DNA of 64,000 nucleotides from a virus, in IMG/VR virus record IMGVR_UViG_3300042319_002138, positions 162,304 through 226,303 of that record. The stretch is one strand, 5' to 3'. Under the pieces are notes generated by a model that saw nothing but the letters and a program-made list of their open reading frames with translations, was not told where the DNA came from and searched no databases. Made by a program: the position numbers and the translations under genes. Below are positions 39,625 through 46,479 of the stretch, piece by piece. Numbering within the stretch: position 1 is the first letter of the stretch; each line of letters starts with the position of its first letter.

Positions 39625-40200
39625 ATGAAAGTAATTTTTCTTGATAATGATGGTGTAATCTGTTTGGCAGATAATTGGGGTAGTAGAATGAAAAAATTTA
39701 AAAAATATCATTCTAAAAATCCTGATGTTAAATTTGATGATAGACCAATTGATTGTAGATTAGATAACTTTGATGTGAAAGCAATTAAAGTTTTAAATAC
39801 CATCCTTGAACAAACAGGAGCTGAGATTGTGGTATCTTCTGATTGGAGATACCAAGCTTCTCTTGAGGAACTTGGGGACTACTATCAAAGTCAAGGAATT
39901 ATCAAAAGACCTATTGGGGTTACTGACATGTTTAAAGATATCTACCCAAGAGAATGGCAAAGATTGAGAAACTACGCCAAACTTGAGTATGAGAGACAAG
40001 CAGAAATCAAACATTGGTTATCGCAACATCCTGAAGTAACTCATTGGGTTGCAGTTGATGATTTAGATATGTCAGAAAAGTTTGGGTCAATCTCTGGTAA
40101 TCCTAATAGTGGGTTAACTAACTTTGTCCTAACACCAAAATCAACACAGGGAATTAAACAATCAGGGATTAAAGAAAAAATCTTAAAATTTTTAATGTAA
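39625..40200 (+). CDS. HAD-like protein of the RNA-repair (SAK-HAD) type
   Basis: I start at ATG 39625, giving 191 residues beginning MKVIFLDNDGVICLAD. The D-x-D-G-V nucleophile motif, IVVSSDWRYQAS Thr/Ser motif and WVAVDDLDMS acidic motif match the HAD domains found in multi-domain RNA-repair proteins. It follows another HAD gene and the cREC gene, supporting RNA end healing as a shared job. Substrate unproven. Confidence 0.75.
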   Translation: MKVIFLDNDGVICLADNWGSRMKKFKKYHSKNPDVKFDDRPIDCRLDNFDVKAIKVLNTILEQTGAEIVVSSDWRYQASLEELGDYYQSQGIIKRPIGVTDMFKDIYPREWQRLRNYAKLEYERQAEIKHWLSQHPEVTHWVAVDDLDMSEKFGSISGNPNSGLTNFVLTPKSTQGIKQSGIKEKILKFLM

Positions 40201-40201
40201 T

Positions 40202-40489
40202 ATGGCTAGATTAAGTAGAGAAGAAAAAATGAACAAAGCTGTTGTCGACATTATTAATGAAATGTTTAAGATAGCAGGTCATGAGGTAACTTATGACGAT
40301 ATCAAGGACCGTAAGGATAATTGGTACGCCCAATGGACCATGACTGAAGCTCAATACGACGAATGGAAAAAATGGGGTAAAAAATATCTCCAAAAGAACC
40401 TTCGTATGTATGCAAAACAAGCAGAAAAAGAAATGTTATGGGTAGGTATGATGTGGGGATTAAAATTTTCTGACCTACAACTTGGTTAA
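40202..40489 (+). CDS. Small hypothetical protein
   Basis: The 95 residues are charged and helical with several Trp residues (DNWYAQWTMTEAQYDEWKKW). It begins 1 nt after the HAD gene, so it is in the same operon. Function unknown. Confidence 0.55.
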   Translation: MARLSREEKMNKAVVDIINEMFKIAGHEVTYDDIKDRKDNWYAQWTMTEAQYDEWKKWGKKYLQKNLRMYAKQAEKEMLWVGMMWGLKFSDLQLG

Positions 40490-40515
40490 TTAGTGTTTTT
40501 ATTTCTTTTATAGGA

Positions 40516-40523
40516 TATTTATA
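40516..40523 (+). promoter_or_regulatory. TATTTATA element
   Basis: Exact copy, 19 nt before the ferritin-like gene. Confidence 0.5.
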
Positions 40524-40542
40524 ATTAACAAATTAATTAGTT

Positions 40543-41163
40543 ATGAGTAGAAATATTAATAGAAGTACTTCAGCTATTGTTGATGAAATTCTTAGAAAGA
40601 GTAGAATTCGTGAACAAGAAGAGGAAGAAGAAAACAAAGATACTGAAGAAAAGAAAACTGAAACAAAAGGTGAACCTGAACTTTATAAATTAAGTAGTAA
40701 GGTTATAGAAATTCTTAATAATAGAATTAAAGATGAGTATACAGCTCATTACTATTATAGAGCGGCTACTAACTGGTGTCAGGATATGAATTATAAGAAA
40801 GCTGCTGAGTTCTTTAAAAATGAGGCTGACGATGAGTTAGAACACGCTCAAAAACTACAAGAGTATATGACAGGTTTTAATATTTTACCTGAAATAGAAA
40901 AAACAGAAACAAAACACACTTTTGGTAATTTACTTGATGTTGTTTATGGAGCTTACACTATGGAGTTGGCTTTAATGAAAGATTATAATAAAGATTCTCA
41001 GGATGTTTTTTCTGATGATATCACAACATTTGATTTTTTAACTGAATTTAGAGAAATCCAAAAAGGAGCTGTAATTGAATACAATGATTTGATTAACGCA
41101 TCCAATTTGATTGATAAAGGGGATAAATTCCAAATACTTTATTTTGAACAAACTTATTTTTAA
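40543..41163 (+). CDS. Ferritin-like protein
   Basis: The 206-residue protein has an acidic N-terminal extension, then a ferritin four-helix core: IKDEYTAHYYYRAATNWCQD with the first iron-binding Glu and EADDELEHAQKLQEYM with the E-x-x-H ligand pair, and later YTMELALMKDYN and VIEYNDLINASNLI. Ferritins store or detoxify iron. The extension with IVDEILRKSRIREQ resembles a degenerate tag, so packaging in the virion is possible. It has its own TATTTATA element and terminator. Confidence 0.75.
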   Translation: MSRNINRSTSAIVDEILRKSRIREQEEEEENKDTEEKKTETKGEPELYKLSSKVIEILNNRIKDEYTAHYYYRAATNWCQDMNYKKAAEFFKNEADDELEHAQKLQEYMTGFNILPEIEKTETKHTFGNLLDVVYGAYTMELALMKDYNKDSQDVFSDDITTFDFLTEFREIQKGAVIEYNDLINASNLIDKGDKFQILYFEQTYF

Positions 41164-41186
41164 GTAATTGTATCATCGAATAAGGA

Positions 41187-41214
41187 CCCCTTTCAGAAAT
41201 GTTAGGGGTTTTTT
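41187..41214 (+). terminator. Intrinsic terminator
   Basis: ACCCCT and AGGGGT stem followed by six T residues. Confidence 0.75.
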
Positions 41215-41246
41215 GTTTTTATATTGTTTAATTAAAAAAATAACTA

Positions 41247-41254
41247 TATATTTG
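41247..41254 (+). promoter_or_regulatory. Host-type promoter box TATATTTG
   Basis: Four nt before ATG 41259. Confidence 0.65.
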
Positions 41255-41258
41255 TGTT

Positions 41259-41450
41259 ATGGAATATTTTAAATTGTTTTTAATGTGGTTAGCATTTATT
41301 GTTATCACAACTTATTACGGGGATTACCTTGTAAGTAGAGAAGTAAACGGGTTCATCCAACTTTTAGGTTTCGTTGGAATGGTTGCACTCGTAGGATTAG
41401 TAGGAAACGAAACCATCAAAGTTTTAAATAATAAAAAAGAAGAAAAATGA
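41259..41450 (+). CDS. Small two-helix membrane protein
   Basis: The 63 residues hold two membrane helices (FLMWLAFIVITTYY and LLGFVGMVALVGLVG) and a Lys-rich tail. The stop overlaps the start of the SPFH gene as ATGA, so it is probably a partner of that membrane protein. Confidence 0.6.
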   Translation: MEYFKLFLMWLAFIVITTYYGDYLVSREVNGFIQLLGFVGMVALVGLVGNETIKVLNNKKEEK

Positions 41451-42397
41451 TTAGTACAGTAATTTTTGTAGTATGTTTAATTGCGGTTATCCTTACCGTT
41501 CTAAAAACAAGAGGTAGTATGTTTACGGTAACCCAAAACCATTACGGTCATGATAGTAAACGATTCAACCCATCTTGGCTCATTAAACCGATTGGTATTT
41601 TTGTTGTAGGTATCGTTATTTCAATGACCCAACCGTTTGCGATTGAAAAAGTTGACGCAGGTCACAAAGGATTAAAGATTAATTTGGTCGGAGACCAACG
41701 AGGTGTATCAAGTTATCAGTATAAAACTGGTTGGGTACTTTATAACACTTGGACAGAACAAGTATTGGAGTTTCCAACATACCAACAACACATTGAGTAT
41801 GAAGACCAAGGTGTAATCCTTAAAGGTGGATTCTCAGCAACCATTAAACCAACATTTAACTATTCTCTACGTGAGGATGCTATTGGTGATATGTTTGTTA
41901 ATTTAAGATTATCTATTAGTGAAATTGAAAAGGGTTGGTTGAAAAACGCTATTATTGGGGCAGTAAATGACGTAGCTAACACATGGGAGGTAGATAGTAT
42001 TTTTAATCACCGACAAGCATTTGAATCAGCAATTGTTGCAGAATGTAATGTTAGGTTATCTAAATGGTTTAACGTATCTCAGTTGAGAACTAATATCACA
42101 CCACCTGAGGCATTACAAGAGTCAATTATCGCTAAAACAAAGGCTATCCAACAAGCTGAAGCCTCTGAACAACAAGCTATCGCAGCAATCTCTGAAGGAA
42201 GACGTAAAGTAGCCGTAGCAAGAGCGGATTCTGCTGAAACTATAATCAACGCAAATGCGTCAGCACTTTCAATTAAGATTAAACAAACTCAATTAACACC
42301 TATGTATATTGAGTACTTAAAGGCGTCTGCTTGGGATGGAAAATTACCAACAACGGTAGCAGGTGGTTCAGGATTGTTTTTAAACCTAAACAAATAA
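41447..42397 (+). CDS. SPFH/prohibitin (band 7) family protein
   Basis: The 316-residue protein has membrane segments at about 4-22 and 50-65, then the SPFH domain (EKVDAGHKGLKINL at its start) and a long Ala/Glu-rich coiled coil (QAEASEQQAIAAISEGRRKV). Prohibitins form large rings around membrane proteases or define membrane microdomains. The protein is full length. In a phage it might stabilise the host membrane or protect phage proteins. It is coupled to a small membrane protein before it and a lipoprotein after it. Confidence 0.85.
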   Translation: MISTVIFVVCLIAVILTVLKTRGSMFTVTQNHYGHDSKRFNPSWLIKPIGIFVVGIVISMTQPFAIEKVDAGHKGLKINLVGDQRGVSSYQYKTGWVLYNTWTEQVLEFPTYQQHIEYEDQGVILKGGFSATIKPTFNYSLREDAIGDMFVNLRLSISEIEKGWLKNAIIGAVNDVANTWEVDSIFNHRQAFESAIVAECNVRLSKWFNVSQLRTNITPPEALQESIIAKTKAIQQAEASEQQAIAAISEGRRKVAVARADSAETIINANASALSIKIKQTQLTPMYIEYLKASAWDGKLPTTVAGGSGLFLNLNK

Positions 42398-42666
42398 TGA
42401 AGAATGGATTTATTGGGATGGTGACAGTACTTGTTACCATCCTATTTCTAACAGGATGTGGTTGTAGTGACGAAGAATATTACAAACAAAAGTTTAAATT
42501 CAAAAACGGTGATTTTGTAACACATAAGGTTAGTGGTAGTAAAATTTTAATTATTGATACACTAAGATTTAATAATGATTGTGGGTGTGAAGTTGAGTTA
42601 GAATATCTTGGAGTAAACTCAAAAGAACTTAATGAACGTTATAAAGAAATTGAATTAACTAAATAA
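42397..42666 (+). CDS. Small lipoprotein
   Basis: I start at ATG 42397, which overlaps the previous stop. The 89 residues have a signal peptide with lipobox LTGC (Cys at about 18), then a small beta domain with a second Cys pair (NDCGCEVELEYLG). It is probably anchored in the periplasm or outer membrane together with the SPFH complex. Confidence 0.65.
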   Translation: MKNGFIGMVTVLVTILFLTGCGCSDEEYYKQKFKFKNGDFVTHKVSGSKILIIDTLRFNNDCGCEVELEYLGVNSKELNERYKEIELTK

Positions 42667-42672
42667 ATTTAT

Positions 42673-42680
42673 TATATTTG
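42673..42680 (+). promoter_or_regulatory. Host-type promoter box TATATTTG
   Basis: Four nt before ATG 42685. Confidence 0.65.
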
Positions 42681-42684
42681 TGTT

Positions 42685-42924
42685 ATGGAAAAAAGAAGCA
42701 CACATTACGGAGACGTATCAAAATGGATTGAAAAGGTAATTGATTCTTGCGAGACATACCAACAGACATTTACTGTTAAAAAATTGATTAGTAATTTTGC
42801 AAAACAATTAAGAAATAGTGCCCCTGATAAATATTGGAACAGTTATCAATACACAGTTATTTGGCCACTTGAACATAAATTAAAATATAAAAGACAATCA
42901 TTCATAGATAAGATTGGGGAATAA
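42685..42924 (+). CDS. Small hypothetical protein
   Basis: The 79-residue basic helical protein has no known motif. Its stop shares a base with the next start (TAATG). Confidence 0.55.
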   Translation: MEKRSTHYGDVSKWIEKVIDSCETYQQTFTVKKLISNFAKQLRNSAPDKYWNSYQYTVIWPLEHKLKYKRQSFIDKIGE

Positions 42925-43082
42925 TGGGGAATAATGAAATTGAACTAGAAAAAAATTATCTACCCGAATTTATTGACCAATTTGGTGATGGTCCTCTCGG
43001 TGAATTAGACCCTGAAGAATGGGGAGCATTAGAGTTTCTCAGATGGTTAGAAATTAATAATTATAAAATTATAAAAAAATAA
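42924..43082 (+). CDS. Small acidic protein
   Basis: Fifty-two residues beginning MGNNEIELEKNYLPEFIDQF with an acidic centre (ELDPEEWGALEFLRWLE) and a short Lys tail. Coupled to the preceding gene. Function unknown. Confidence 0.5.
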   Translation: MGNNEIELEKNYLPEFIDQFGDGPLGELDPEEWGALEFLRWLEINNYKIIKK

Positions 43083-43089
43083 TAAATTT

Positions 43090-43236
43090 ATGGAAAATAT
43101 GAAAAGAGTTGATTGGTTTTTGTTAATAATATTTGTAGCAAACTTATGTGCTAGCATTCCATTAGGGTCTTTACCAAACATTCTTGGTTGGTCTTGTGCG
43201 GCAATGGTACAATTAAGAATTTGTTTAACCAAATAA
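43090..43236 (+). CDS. Small membrane protein
   Basis: Forty-eight residues with a hydrophobic hairpin-like stretch (WFLLIIFVANLCASIPLG and NILGWSCAAMVQL). Seven nt after the previous gene. Function unknown. Confidence 0.5.
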   Translation: MENMKRVDWFLLIIFVANLCASIPLGSLPNILGWSCAAMVQLRICLTK

Positions 43237-43291
43237 TATAAAAGGTAATAATTGTTAATTACAAAATTTGACTTTTTAAGAAATACAACTA

Positions 43292-43299
43292 TATTTATA
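43292..43299 (+). promoter_or_regulatory. TATTTATA element before leader ORF 3
   Basis: Exact copy, 7 nt before the leader ORF of tRNA array 3. Confidence 0.5.
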
Positions 43300-43306
43300 A
43301 TATAAA

Positions 43307-43375
43307 ATGAAAAATACGAACATCATATCATTATTAGAAAGATTAGAGAGATTTAGTCTAATGGAGATGGTATGA
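43307..43375 (+). CDS. Leader peptide ORF of tRNA array 3
   Basis: A 22-codon ORF (MKNTNIISLLERLERFSLME then MV) is followed by a terminator, as in arrays 1 and 2. Its Leu/Arg-rich content differs from the other leaders. Coding not proven. Confidence 0.45.
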   Translation: MKNTNIISLLERLERFSLMEMV

Positions 43376-43396
43376 TTATTTTTTAAATAATATTTT

Positions 43397-43432
43397 AAAA
43401 CCCGTCTCTTAAAACAGATGGGTTTTTTTTTT
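43397..43432 (+). terminator. Terminator/attenuator before array 3
   Basis: AAACCCGTCT pairs with AGATGGGTTT (one G-U), then a run of T. Confidence 0.75.
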
Positions 43433-43464
43433 GAAAAAGATTTGGTAGATTAAAAAAGATTACT

Positions 43465-43472
43465 TACATTTG
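43465..43472 (+). promoter_or_regulatory. Host-type promoter box TACATTTG
   Basis: Lies just before the structured RNA of array 3, with TTGGTA about 17 nt upstream. Confidence 0.55.
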
Positions 43473-43483
43473 TAAGACAAACA

Positions 43484-43645
43484 ACGGGGGTAGGAAGTTA
43501 GAGATGAGTGTCCTACTCCCGTGACAAAAAGAAAAAGTTCTTTGACATATTAAAACGGGGACAAGGTAACCACAAACCCACTGGTAATAGGCAGTTCTTG
43601 AGATGGAATGCAAGACAGAACGTAACCCCTACCTTGTTCTTTTTT
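43484..43645 (+). ncRNA. Structured leader RNA of array 3 with boxA
   Basis: A perfect 12-bp hairpin (ACGGGGGTAGGA with TCCTACTCCCGT, one G-U) spans 43484-43522. boxA GTTCTTTGA is at 43537-43545. ACAAGGTA then pairs with TACCTTGT (about 43556 and 43631) around a CTTG/CAAG and GTTCT/AGAAC hairpin, followed by TTTTTT. No ORF. It may be a processed RNA or an rRNA-operon-like leader. Confidence 0.5.
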
Positions 43646-43659
43646 AAAATATATTGTGG

Positions 43660-43912
43660 TGGTAAGAAAAGGTGAACTCGTTAAGTTCATAGGCCTGTTG
43701 ACAAAAGATGGTGAAACGAGTGTGGTTGTCGACTACTGCATCACATATATAATACATTGTGTTGTTCCCTTGAGAAAGGAATCAAGAATAAGAGTGGACA
43801 GACTTTAAGCACTACAACACAGAGGACTCAACCTCAAAGAACCTGTACCCTTGAAAAACTCGTTTAAGTAAAGCAGGTTTGCTCCGAAATAAAAGGGTAT
43901 GAGAATAAGGAG
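43660..43912 (+). ncRNA. Three consecutive pseudoknot-capable RNA modules
   Basis: In each segment two complementary pairs interleave as A-B-A'-B'. First: ACTCGTT 43676 and GTTGACA 43697 with AACGAGT 43715 and TGTCGAC 43727. Second: TTCC and CTTGA with GGAA and TCAAG, inside TGTGTTGT 43758/ACAACACA 43814. Third: AACCTG 43840 and TACCCTT 43846 with CAGGTT 43874 and AAGGGTA 43893. CTCC/GGAG closes the end. No ORF is present. The identity is unknown, and some pairings may be chance. Confidence 0.4.
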
Positions 43913-43917
43913 TATTT

Positions 43918-44000
43918 GCTCGGGTGGTGAAATAGGTATACACGTTTGACTTAAAATCAAATTCCCATTGGGAGTGAGGGTTCAAGTCCCTCTCCGAGTA
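43918..44000 (+). tRNA. tRNA-Leu(TAA)
   Basis: Acceptor GCTCGGG/TCCGAGT, anticodon stem TTTGA/TCAAA with loop CTTAAAA, long variable arm. Confidence 0.92.
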
Positions 44001-44061
44001 CTGTGAAATGAACAACGTCACCACAAGAGTTGTACCTTTATGGTTTTATAATGTGGTATTT

Positions 44062-44133
44062 GGTCCTATCGACTATCGGTTAGGTCGTCAGGTTTTCATC
44101 CTGGAAAGCGGGGTTCGATTCCCCGTAGGACTA
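44062..44133 (+). tRNA. tRNA-Glu(TTC)
   Basis: Acceptor GGTCCTA/TAGGACT, anticodon stem TCAGG/CCTGG with loop TTTTCAT, T arm GCGGG/CCCCG. Confidence 0.92.
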
Positions 44134-44134
44134 C

Positions 44135-44211
44135 AAAAGAGGTGGATACTTTGTACGTAGATAATTTAGTAATATCTTGTCGTAGTGCACCGTTGACGAA
44201 ACCTCTTTTAT
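44135..44211 (+). ncRNA. Structured spacer RNA between tRNA-Glu and tRNA-Arg
   Basis: AAAAGAGGT pairs with ACCTCTTTT and encloses a GATA/TATC and a TCGT/ACGA hairpin, a three-way-junction-like shape followed by T residues. Identity unknown. Confidence 0.45.
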
Positions 44212-44216
44212 TTTTG

Positions 44217-44289
44217 GGTCCCGTAGTGTAATGGATTAACATAAGGAGCTTCTACCTCTTTGATTCAGGTTCGAATCCTGACGGGACTA
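44217..44289 (+). tRNA. tRNA-Arg(TCT)
   Basis: Acceptor GGTCCCG/CGGGACT, anticodon stem AGGAG/CTCTT with loop CTTCTAC. Confidence 0.92.
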
Positions 44290-44356
44290 CTAAAAAAATA
44301 TTAACTACTAGGTTCGATTTTTAATAAACCTTAAATATTTATTAATAAAATATATT

Positions 44357-44962
44357 ATGAATTTTGAGGAAAAATATAATAAAGAAGAACTTGAGAAGTT
44401 AATTTTTGTTGAGAGTAAGAGTTATCGTGAAATTGGTAAAATTTATGGTGTTAGTGACGCATACATAAAAAAAGTGTGTGGCAGATTAGGGATTAAACTT
44501 AGAAAAAGAAAAAATTTTCCTGAAAATTTTATACCACACAATAAAGGTATGGGTAAAAAAGTTATATGTAAAAATTGTGGTAAAGAAACAAAAAGTTCAC
44601 ACGATAAACAAATATATTGTTCATTTGATTGTAATGTGGAACATAAAAATAAAAATAAATACAAAGATTACTTAGACAATCAAGAAAAATATTGTAATAC
44701 CACATCAGGTTTGCGATGGTTAAAAAAATATTTTTTAATAGACCAAGATAATAAGTGTAATATTTGTGGAATAGATAATTTTTGGAACGGTAAACCATTA
44801 GTTTTTGTTATGGACCATATAAACGGTGATGCTAGTAATAACAAAAGAGATAATCTAAGATTAATATGTCATAATTGTGATTCACAGTTAGACACATACA
44901 AATCTAAAAATAAGAATTCAGCAAGGAAAGAAAGATATTTGTTAAACTACAAAAATATTTAA
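44357..44962 (+). CDS. HNH endonuclease inside tRNA array 3
   Basis: The 201-residue protein has an N-terminal helix-turn-helix (KSYREIGKIYGVSDAYIKKV), a Cys4 zinc finger (CKNC ... CSFDC) and an HNH domain (CNICG, VMDHINGDASNNKRDNLRLI, CHNCDSQ). The HNH part is clearly related to the nuclease in array 1. A TATTTATT element lies about 20 nt upstream. It is probably a homing-type mobile gene that targets tRNA arrays. Confidence 0.85.
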   Translation: MNFEEKYNKEELEKLIFVESKSYREIGKIYGVSDAYIKKVCGRLGIKLRKRKNFPENFIPHNKGMGKKVICKNCGKETKSSHDKQIYCSFDCNVEHKNKNKYKDYLDNQEKYCNTTSGLRWLKKYFLIDQDNKCNICGIDNFWNGKPLVFVMDHINGDASNNKRDNLRLICHNCDSQLDTYKSKNKNSARKERYLLNYKNI

Positions 44963-44965
44963 AAT

Positions 44966-45170
44966 AAACGAGAAAGAGATACTCGTAGGGTTTTTAAGTA
45001 TCCCTCAAAACTTAACGGAGCTGGTACCACCACGTCAAGGGGTACTCGTTGGGAATCGGAAGGAAGACTCTCCTATCCCCCAAGTAAGAGTTGACTTTTA
45101 AGTGGTAAGACACGTTGGGTTTTGAAATAGAAAAACTGTGAATATCTACTCACCATTAATCTCAGGTGGG
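44966..45170 (+). ncRNA. Structured RNA region of unknown type
   Basis: Hairpins include ACGAG/CTCGT, AGGG/CCCT, GTACC/GGTAC and GGGA/TCCC, with a second CTCGT that can compete for the first ACGAG. No ORF longer than a few codons. It continues into a tRNA-like gene at 45178. Confidence 0.4.
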
Positions 45171-45177
45171 GAAACAT

Positions 45178-45283
45178 AGTCAGGTGGCGGAATTGGTTAG
45201 ACGCTAAATTAACGAGTGGATAGTGTGCCATTGGGGAAGGGCCAAGAAAGTTACACATACAGGTTCAAGTCCTGTCCTGACTA
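45178..45283 (+). ncRNA. tRNA-like RNA without a normal anticodon arm (106 nt)
   Basis: Acceptor AGTCAGG/CCTGACT, D arm GCG..CGC of the Leu type and T arm ACAGG-TTCAAGT-CCTGT are all intact. The 60 nt between D and T arms do not form an anticodon arm; instead TGTG/CACA closes a loop with GGCC-containing pairs. A shorter relative with identical acceptor follows at 45555. Could be an intron-containing or non-decoding tRNA-like RNA. Confidence 0.6.
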
Positions 45284-45300
45284 CAAAAAAATAAAAAATT

Positions 45301-45549
45301 ATGGAAAATAAAGAAACATACCAAATGGTGAATTATGATGGTGATAGTTACGACAGTAAGATCCCTGTGGAATTAGTTGAGTCGTTCCTTAAAATGAAAG
45401 AACTAATGGAACAGGTGTCTAATGGGAAATATTATTGTACACCAAGTATGTATTATACAGATGAATTGGAAGGTGTTTCAGTAGGTATAGTTGAGGTTAA
45501 TGGTGACGGGACACATATTAAAACACCATTTAGTTTAATTATCAAATAA
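45301..45549 (+). CDS. Small hypothetical protein
   Basis: The 82-residue acidic alpha/beta protein (MENKETYQMVNYDGDSYDSK) lies between two tRNA-like RNAs with the same acceptor sequence. No known motif. Confidence 0.6.
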   Translation: MENKETYQMVNYDGDSYDSKIPVELVESFLKMKELMEQVSNGKYYCTPSMYYTDELEGVSVGIVEVNGDGTHIKTPFSLIIK

Positions 45550-45554
45550 AAAAT

Positions 45555-45635
45555 AGTCAGGTGGCGAAATGGTGACGCCTAAATGAGACCCGTGGGGCGA
45601 AAAGACTCTCGTAGGTTCAAATCCTGTCCTGACTA
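45555..45635 (+). ncRNA. tRNA-like RNA without a normal anticodon arm (81 nt)
   Basis: Acceptor AGTCAGG/CCTGACT and T arm GTAGG-TTCAAAT-CCTGT are the same as, or close to, those at 45178, and the D stem GCG/CGC is present. The middle CCTAAAT is followed by GAGA/TCTC enclosing CCC/GGG, so no standard anticodon loop exists. Probably a paralogue of the 45178 RNA. Confidence 0.6.
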
Positions 45636-45640
45636 ATTTA

Positions 45641-45714
45641 GGTCCTTTAGCTCAGTCGGTTAGAGCAACAGACTCATAATCTGTGGGTCCACGGTTCGAG
45701 CCCGTGAAGGACCA
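45641..45714 (+). tRNA. tRNA-Met(CAT), elongator type
   Basis: Acceptor GGTCCTT/AAGGACC, anticodon stem CAGA/TCTG with loop CTCATAA, T arm CACGG/CCGTG; normal 1-72 pair. Confidence 0.93.
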
Positions 45715-45715
45715 C

Positions 45716-45747
45716 AATCCCTTTGTATTGACAAGGGGATTTTTATT
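45716..45747 (+). terminator. Intrinsic terminator of array 3
   Basis: AATCCCTTTG pairs with CAAGGGGATT, then T-rich sequence. Confidence 0.8.
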
Positions 45748-45769
45748 TTGATATTTAAAAATAATTCCT

Positions 45770-45777
45770 TATCTTTG
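45770..45777 (+). promoter_or_regulatory. Host-type promoter box TATCTTTG
   Basis: TTTGAT lies about 20 nt upstream; ATG 45798 is 20 nt downstream. Confidence 0.6.
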
Positions 45778-45797
45778 TAGAAATAAAATAAGGGACT

Positions 45798-46199
45798 ATG
45801 ATTTTTGAGTATACACAACCAAAGGGAATTGAGGATATCAGATGTAATAAAGACTGTATGGTCAGGGCTGTAGCAAATATCACAAAAGAAAATTATTCTA
45901 AGGTTCATAAACTTATGTATGGTCATGGTTGGAGAGCCTCTAGAAAATCATCTAAAGGTAATTGGGAAGACCAAGTAACAAAGACTTTGGACGACTTGGG
46001 TGTTAAGTGGGAAAGAATTTCGTTCCCTGGAGTTAAGGGTCAAAAAAGAATGACAGCTAAGGAATTGGTGGAAATGGACCCTAACGGTAAATATATCATC
46101 AGAATTACCAAACATGTTGCCGCATTGGATGGTGGTAAGTTATTGGATACTTGGGATTGTTCTGATAAGTGTGTTTATTTTGTATGGAAAATTAAATAA
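45798..46199 (+). CDS. Papain-like cysteine peptidase-fold protein
   Basis: The 133-residue protein has a candidate catalytic Cys in NKDCMVRAVANIT, a His in ITKHVAALDGG and an Asp in DTWDCSDKCVYFVW, in the order expected for C39/papain-like folds. Similar small proteins are common in phages and may cut or bind peptides. Function beyond the fold is not known. First gene after array 3 with a host-type promoter. Confidence 0.6.
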   Translation: MIFEYTQPKGIEDIRCNKDCMVRAVANITKENYSKVHKLMYGHGWRASRKSSKGNWEDQVTKTLDDLGVKWERISFPGVKGQKRMTAKELVEMDPNGKYIIRITKHVAALDGGKLLDTWDCSDKCVYFVWKIK

Positions 46200-46202
46200 G
46201 GT

Positions 46203-46478
46203 ATGTATTATAGAATTGGTACTAAGGTTAGAATTGAGAAGGGTAAAAGAAGTTCCGTTTGGGATGGTATGACTGGCACTTTTGCTCATATATCGATGCC
46301 TGATAGATTTGGTTTTTGGATGTACGGTATTGATTTGGATGAACCTGATGTTAATGGGAAAACAAAGGTTATTATGGTTTCTACTAAACCAAATGAGGCA
46401 CATAAAAGATTAACCAAATTGGATACCTCTGAACTACACCCAAAATTTATTAACTATAAAAAATTTAAATTTAAATAA
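46203..46478 (+). CDS. Small beta-rich protein
   Basis: The 91 residues start with a KOW/SH3-like strand pattern (IGTKVRIEKGKRSSVWDGMT) and end with a Lys/Phe-rich tail. Three nt after the previous gene. Function unknown. Confidence 0.5.
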   Translation: MYYRIGTKVRIEKGKRSSVWDGMTGTFAHISMPDRFGFWMYGIDLDEPDVNGKTKVIMVSTKPNEAHKRLTKLDTSELHPKFINYKKFKFK

Positions 46479-46479
46479 A

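Noticed and set aside
45178-45283. Ordinary tRNA-Leu for the 106-nt RNA
   Set aside because: Despite a good acceptor, D and T arm, no five-bp anticodon stem with a seven-base loop and U33 can be drawn in the expected place.
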